From Tolypeutes matacus (Eukaryota > Chordata > Mammalia > Cingulata > Chlamyphoridae): 64,000 nt of DNA. Shown here piece by piece: positions 58,467 through 64,000 of this stretch. The stretch is taken from NCBI GenBank assembly GCA_026826555.1, contig JAKSZT010054324.1, forward strand, positions 6,237,063-6,301,062, in the 5' to 3' direction. Positions within the stretch are counted from its first letter, which is position 1. Every line of letters starts with the position of its first letter. A model generated the notes under the pieces. That model worked only from the letters and a program-made list of their open reading frames with translations, did not search any database and had not been told where the DNA came from. The translations under genes and the position numbers were made by a program.

Positions 58467-60287
58467 ACTGAGGAAAGTGAGTAGTCTCTGAGAACCATTG
58501 TCTGAAAGATAGGTTAACAAAGGAGAGTAAGAGAAGATCAGGCTTTGAGCCATCACCCATATGGACATAAGCTATGGTAAAGGGATAGAGTATAGTTGCA
58601 TATTGAAAGATAGCACAGATGGGTAGTGATATTACTGGGTTTGGTGGTGCAGCATTGACAGGTGGGTAGATTAGGAAGGGCAGGTTCAAATACCCAGGGC
58701 ATGTAACTATGAATCTTGACATTCCATGAGTCAAGACAGGGGAGTGTCATATGCCCCAGGGGGGTGGGGAGGAAGGAACAGTTAAGATCTAATGGGGTAT
58801 TTAGTGGTCATGGGAAAGGTTTTTCATTACCTTACAGTAATGGACACAGGACATGGTAAATATCATCAAAATTTATTAAACTGTATCATCCAAATTGTAA
58901 ACTATACTGTAAATCATTGACAATGTTTAGTTGCTGTATTTTACTATCTGTATAACAGTTATAACAATGCCAGCATCCAAAATAAAAGGGGGGGTGGTTA
59001 ATATGGGGTGGGGAAGGGGGGGGTGGTATCTGGGAGTCTCTGGTATTCAGTGTGTGACTTTGTTGTAACCTAAAACTTCTTTGAAAATTAAATGAAAATT
59101 TGGGAGACACTGGGGATTGAGAGGGGGAAGGTGTCATGACACACCTGACATCCGATAACACAGTGATAAAAGGAAAAAAAGAATATTTTATTTATTTATT
59201 TATTTTATTTATTTTTTAAAAAGGCATTTCTTTTGTTTTTTTTTTTTTCCATTTTTTTGAATGTCCCAATCTGCTAATTATATTTTGTTTTGTTTTTGTT
59301 TGTTTGTTTGTTTTTATCCTGAGTTTCCTTATGTTTGTCGCTTGCATGTAAGCTTATCATTGTTGTTTCTTTTTCCTATTAAGTGTATTTGATTATTATA
59401 TGGGCTACATGTTCATGGAAGATTTAGATCACAGAAGGGTTACAATAGGTGCTGCAGGGGATTATTGGTGGGGGGTGGTCTGGGAGGGGGGATTCATGGG
59501 AGTAAGTTCATCTGAATATACATGAAAGATATACAAAATTGTTCAAATGATCAAAGGATGGGGCATGGTTACAGTGGGTGGACAATCACTCAATAAATGA
59601 GGGAATCTGAATTCCTAGCCTGGAGAGCTCTGCCACATTCTCCAAGGGAGCAGAAACAGTCCTCTGAGTGCAGGGACAGTGTCTGTCAAAAGAGGATGGC
59701 CCACTGATGAGTTCTTGTTATTGATGACTACCCTTATGAGTCTTTGCTCTTGTGACTGAAACTTAGCTTACTGTTATGGGGTGCCTAAGGGTTGCCACCT
59801 GAGAGCCTCCTTGTTGCTCAAATGTGGCCTCTGTCTAAGCCAAACGCAGCATATGAATGCATTACCTTCCCCCCAACATGGGACATGACTCCCGGGAATG
59901 AGGCTCCCTAGCAATGAGGGATTAATACCAAGTGTCAACTGGCAACACGACTGGAAAAAGACCTTGAATAAAAGAGGGAAAAGGTAAAGACAAATGAGTT
60001 CAAGTGGCTAAGAGACTTCAAATAGAGTCGGGAGAACATCCCAGAGGTAATGCTTACGCACACTCAGTAGGATCTCATAGAACATCTAAGTGCCCATCAC
60101 CCCACACAGAGGGGCTCCTGAGAGCTCTGAAGATACCCAGGTCCTATATAAGGGGGGATAGCCCCAGAGGCTGATGCCTTATCAGTGGGCTCTATTTTGG
60201 AATCTGTGCTCCTGAGAGTGACAGAATTGGACTCAAATAAGTCCTCCCTGCACATGGTTCATCAGTCCCTTCTATTCAAAACTATAT

Positions 60288-60881
60288 GTGATGCTGGAGT
60301 TTTTAGGTATACTTCCAGAGACTGGAGCCTCTGGCCTACCTATGTGCCAGGTGTGCGTGGAATCTCGGTGGAGCTGCAGCTCCTACCCTACAGCTCAATG
60401 GACTCATCCAAGTCACCTGGCGAGGAGACAACGATGGGCAATGGCCATCCCAGGGAATGGAGAGGGCCTGCGTCTGCAGGCAGGATCATCCTACCCACCA
60501 TATCCATGGGATATAAGCCCTCTCTCACTTGGAGGTGGAGTGGACATCACCATCCCAGTCCCCTCAGGATTGGGGGAAGAACTATGGACTAGAGTGGACT
60601 TAATGGTATTCTGTTGTACACATATGGTGATTCTAGCAATGGAAGAAATTATAACAGTAAGGTGGAGCCGGTGGCCACTGGACACTTTCGGGGCAGGGAG
60701 GGGATGTGCAGTTGAAATACAGGGGCTTCTTTGGGAGTTGGAGGTTGTCCTGAGTGCCGTTGTGGCAACGGATGTAGGCAATTTTAAATCAGCACACACC
60801 ATTCAGAGCTGTGTGTGGGAGAGTGTGGTCTACGATGTGAACTCTGGTCTATGGTTGATGGCAAGGCCCCAGGATGTGTAG
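60288..60881 (+). other. 197-codon open frame in L1 3' UTR (9.4-kb copy)
   Basis: Equivalent of the frame at 23540-24133, same length, starting MMLEFLGILPETGAS and ending LMARPQDV. About 22 residues differ between the copies. The ORF1 and ORF2 of the same L1 copy are full of stops, whereas this frame is open. The mixture of changes gives no evidence of selection, and the segment is relatively GC-rich and open on other frames too (60185-60592 plus, 60491-60802 minus). It could be a recently gained third reading frame of this L1 subfamily or pure chance. Confidence 0.35.
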
Positions 60882-61013
60882 GTCCATTGAGGGTGGTGGG
60901 CCACACTTGTGGGAGATGTTTGTGTGGGATGTGATGGGATGTGTGGGAGGTGGGGAACATGGGAATCCCTGTAGTTTCTGTGTAATATTTAGGTAATCTA
61001 AGCACCTTTTAAT

Positions 61014-61077
61014 ATATATATATAGATATAGATATAGATATAGATAGATAGATAGATAGATATAGATATAGATATAA
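61014..61077. repeat. (ATAGAT)n/(GATA)n microsatellite
   Basis: Runs of ATATAG and GATA units near the end of the L1 3' UTR. The corresponding site in L1 G (24268-24290) is a shorter AT-rich stretch, so the array expanded after the copies separated. The Tyr/Leu/Ile minus-strand frame is an artefact. Confidence 0.9.
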
Positions 61078-61211
61078 CATTTTTGTAAGCAAATGCACAT
61101 ATATGCATATATATTTATATATCATTTTACAAATATTGGCATGTATTGTGAAAAATTTGATTTTTATCCACAATAAAAAATAAATTAATTTTTTTAAAAA
61201 GTATAGATATA

Positions 61212-61419
61212 GTGTTTTTCCCCTCATCAGAAAAAAGTAATTATTGAAATTGAAGACTAATAATTGTGATTCAAAATTTCTTTGTATAGATTATGATTAA
61301 TACACCTGGGAAGCTTTTAGAAGTTATTTCTAGGACCTACTCCTTGGAGATTCCAGCTAAGAGAGACTAATGTGGTCCCACAAATAATTTTAAATTACCT
61401 GACAATATTATTAATATGT
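61212..61419. other. Unique DNA, possible MER5 trace
   Basis: 'cacctgggaagcttttagaa' and 'aggacctactccttggagat' near 61301-61351 could be a reverse MER5-type fragment, but the match is too weak to assign. Confidence 0.3.
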
Positions 61420-61815
61420 GAAACAATGAGATTTCTCATACATTCCTGGAGTAGGTGTAAACTGTTAAACCACTTTGGAAAACTGTTTGAGGGTAGCTAA
61501 TTTGAAAATGAACATATCCTATGTCCCAGCAGTTCAACTTCTAGATTTATACTTTCAAGAAACTTAGTGACTACCGTATAAAAAGATATGCGTGAAATCA
61601 CTCTTAGCAGCATTGTTCATAATGGCCCCAATCTGGGAACTACTCTAGGATGAGTAAATAATTTGGGATGTGGTGGCATAGTGGAACACTACACAACAAT
61701 GCAAATGAACAAACGTCAACTGCACATAAATGGATCTCAAAAGATAATGTTAAACAAAATAAGCAAGACACTCAACAATACACATTTTAATATAAGGTAT
61801 AATCCCAGGCAAAAC
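61420..61815 (+). mobile_element. Ancient L1M fragment (end of ORF2)
   Basis: The order 'ccactttggaaaactgtttg', 'tatcctatgtcccagcagtt', 'gcagcattgttcataatggc' and 'ggatctcaaaagataatgtt' follows the end of L1 ORF2 ('accactttggaaaacagttt', 'atgacccagcaattccac', 'ttcataatcgccaa', 'gatgaatctcaaaaac'). Much more diverged than the other L1 copies, so it is an old mammal-wide L1M. No coding capacity. Confidence 0.75.
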
Positions 61816-62744
61816 CCATTATATTGTTTAAGGATGCATGTATTTCTAAAGAGAACAAGATTATTATCACAGAACACAGGATATGGTCATCCCACAGGGA
61901 GACAATCTGTTGCTCACTATTTGATTTTAAGAGGTTTTTCTTTCTTTCCCTTCAGCTATTTGTAGCTCTCCCTTTGGTTCCTGTTTCCTACCACGGGTCA
62001 TAATCAACTGGAAAAATTACTCTGTGGTTCCCACATACTGTTTCAATACTAATGTCTTCCTTCTCTGTATTATTACACATTGTCCATTGCCTTGTTCACC
62101 TGCCAGGAAATGAAAGGTAATTCTGGCTCTCACCATGTGAAATCACACCAAATAACACTTTCAGATCGAATAAACAAAACACCCTCCACTTTAGCTGGAA
62201 TTTGCACCAACCTCCAAATAGCCTCTCTGAATTTTAGAACCTCTCTGCCTGAGAAATGTTGAATCAATCTAAAAAATATCACATGTTCTGTCACATTTTC
62301 TCTCTAGAAGTTAGGGTAGTTTCCTTTTCTAAAGTGAGCAGACATGGGGTATCTGATGTTATCATCTTGCTGTGGCTGATTAACACACTGGGGAAAAAAT
62401 ATATGAAATGAGCAGTCAGGGCTGTTTCCATGGTTGCCAAGCTCTTTGCATAGAACAAAAGAAAGGTAGCTTCAGAAGGCCCCTCAGCCCTGGAGTTCAG
62501 CATGATTGAGTACTGTAACTGAGAAGGAGGGGATATTCATTGCAAAGGCAGTTCACATATCCTAATAATCTTGTGACCCCATTAAAGCAAAGGGGTTACA
62601 AATAAAAATCGGGGTTTTTATGATATATTACAATGCTGTTGCAATGCTATTGTGTAGTATAATTTTATTGAGTACTTCATGGGGGAAGGAAACTAATTTT
62701 CAATGGGCATATTCGACATGCTTGGAACTAGCTAGACCATCCAT
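61816..62744. other. Unique DNA, no gene seen
   Basis: No supportable gene or repeat. Confidence 0.45.
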
Positions 62745-62880
62745 ATTCTAGGACACATTTATCCTTTCTTTTATTTTAACAGATAAGAAACTAAGACTCA
62801 AAGGGATAAAAGTACTTTTCCCAAGACAAACATCTGAGCCTTTCTCATTCTGAATCCACAGCCAATGTCACATTTACCAT
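62745..62880 (+). mobile_element. Possible MIR fragment
   Basis: 'taacagataagaaactaaga' then 'aaagtacttttcccaagaca' parallels the MIR blocks 'acagatgaggaaactgag' and 'acttgcccaaggtcac'. Diverged. Confidence 0.45.
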
Positions 62881-64000
62881 TTGATGACAGACTCATGTCA
62901 TGGAATTGACCTTTGTGAGACATTGTGGGGAATATTCTGACGAAATGTGTTGCTGTACAGTACTGACACTAAGGATGCTGTCCACAACATTACCTGTGTC
63001 TCTTTAATTTGGACCTAACTTTGATATACATTTTTATACCAATATTAGAAATGATGGTGCTTTTTTTGAATGACTAGTTTGTTTTTAAGCTATGAATTCT
63101 GTGGATTTGATAAGTATTCATGTACCTCTCACTGCAGTGACTTCAAGAATGCTTAGAGCCAGATTTGGACCTCGTTAAAGCACAAGACCTTATGGTTCAT
63201 ATCCTGGATTCCTCCAGACCATTTCTACCCTTACTTTGCACTTATGTAGGTATTCTAATCCATCTTTTTAAAATTTTATCTACTTTTGCTGTGTTGTCTA
63301 TATTTAGGTCAGCAGAAATAATACATGGTGTGCCTAATAATTATTTTCTTTAAAGTCAAACTTTATGTTTCCTTTCTTTATAAATTTCATAATCAGTAGT
63401 TATTCTAGAGAACAGCTTTCCTCCTTCTCTGATTTCTTAGCCCACACCTCTTTTAAAAGTGTCTAATGTATTGCAATATAGAGATATCTGCTAGGGACAA
63501 CTAAAAAATCCATTCTCTCTTATTATATCTTTGTCAGAAGAATGAATTCTGCTCTGTCTCAATCCGACCTCTTGAATGTTATACTTTGACAGGCTTTCTC
63601 TCCTTCACCTGTCAGACAAGGCTGGAAATAAGAGAAGAAAACACCTTGTAAATCACACACAACACATCTATATTACAGAAGAAAAGTCAAATACAGGATT
63701 GAAATATAGTGATTCTGTTTTTCCTCCCAGGGAAATCTAGGGGTGATTTTCAAAATGCCTGTATATTTTGGGGACACATGGGCACATCACATTAGTTATG
63801 CTTAAACTCTAATCCTCAGCAAAGGAAACTCTGCTCTCCTCTAGTTTTTCACTTTGTCACTCCCTCTTTATACACGATGGGTCATGTAGGCAACATGTCA
63901 TTTATCTCCATTACAGGGCTAAGCTATCCCTTGTGAGCAACCATGACCCTACGAGATTCCAGGGACATTTAGGATCAGTTTCACTATAGAGAACTGGGAA
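62881..64000. other. Unique DNA, no gene seen
   Basis: Only short frames; no recognisable exon, RNA gene or repeat. Confidence 0.45.

Larger units (their letters stand above)
51770..61196 (+). mobile_element. Full-length-type L1 of about 9.4 kb, reading frames broken
   Basis: Flanked by a 15-bp near-duplicate, AAAAGTATTCATATA (51755-51769) and AAAAGTATAGATATA (61197-61211), 13 of 15 matching. It starts GAGGGGCCAAGATGCCG, a YY1-type L1 start, and ends in an A-rich tail with AATAAA. Order: 5' UTR (51770-53613), ORF1 remnant, ORF2 remnant, and an unusually long 3' UTR (58467-61196, 2.7 kb). The last kilobase is shared with L1 G. Since both ends and the flanking repeats survive, this is the youngest large L1 here, but many frameshifts show that it cannot move. 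Confidence 0.92.
58467..61196 (+). other. Long 3' UTR of the 9.4-kb L1
   Basis: At 2.7 kb this is far longer than the roughly 0.5 kb of human L1. It has a G-rich stretch (58985-59032, several runs of G4-G9) of the kind that forms G-quadruplexes in other L1 UTRs, T-rich and (TTTA)n stretches (59190-59320), a conserved block (59874-59975), a TATA-like TATATAAG (60145-60152), a long open frame (60288-60881), a GATA microsatellite (61014-61077) and the terminal AATAAA signal near 61172. I saw no target repeats that would mark a separate insertion inside it. Confidence 0.75.

Overview
This window looks like non-coding mammalian nuclear DNA. It is AT-rich and dominated by L1 retrotransposons, with old mammal-wide repeats (MIR, L2, MER5A, MaLR LTRs, L1M tails) and several tRNA-derived SINEs. 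Those SINEs, with a TAGCTCAGTGGTTGAG-type A box and a GTTCAATCC-type B box, match what I know of DAS-SINEs of the nine-banded armadillo. The species call (armadillo, Xenarthra) is therefore an inference from repeat content. I found no intact host gene, RNA gene, CRISPR array or prokaryote-type operon. The only host-gene sequence is a decayed RPL10 retropseudogene at 2590-3080 (minus).

Layout. 1-6870 is mostly unique DNA with small old repeats, one SINE monomer and the pseudogene. 6873-18250 is an L1 (A) into which an almost complete L1 (B, 9509-15361) inserted. B carries a solo LTR and A also carries a truncated ERVL/MaLR-type provirus. 18270-23262 is mostly unique, with a MER5A. 23277-24404 is an L1 3' end (G) with a short 5' inversion. 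24594-27873 is a second L1 (F) with a large 5' inversion, broken by an LTR that itself contains a younger LTR, and ending at a third LTR. 28250-30900 is unique plus a MIR. 30917-47935 is a 17-kb nest: L1 C contains L1 D, D contains reverse-strand L1 E, and E contains three SINE-type insertions. 47936-51754 is unique plus L2 and MIR. 51770-61196 is one L1 insertion of about 9.4 kb that keeps both ends and recognisable target-site duplications. 61197-64000 is unique with an ancient L1 tail.

How the parts relate. The L1 machinery (ORF1 RNA-binding protein; ORF2 endonuclease and reverse transcriptase) is the agent that made the SINEs, the pseudogene and the L1 copies themselves. Every L1 copy here is dead: reading frames shift and stop, and the reverse-transcriptase FADD motif is altered in A, C, D and E. 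Insertion boundaries were worked out by matching target-site duplications by eye.

The most interesting signals concern L1 biology: a long 3' UTR in the 9.4-kb copy and its relative G that carries a TATA-like box and a 197-codon open frame in both copies; a 3' UTR block conserved across L1s of different age; a SINE with a GC-rich minisatellite core between two tRNA-like heads; a probable 3' transduction; tandem 5' UTR monomers; and two twin-priming inversions.
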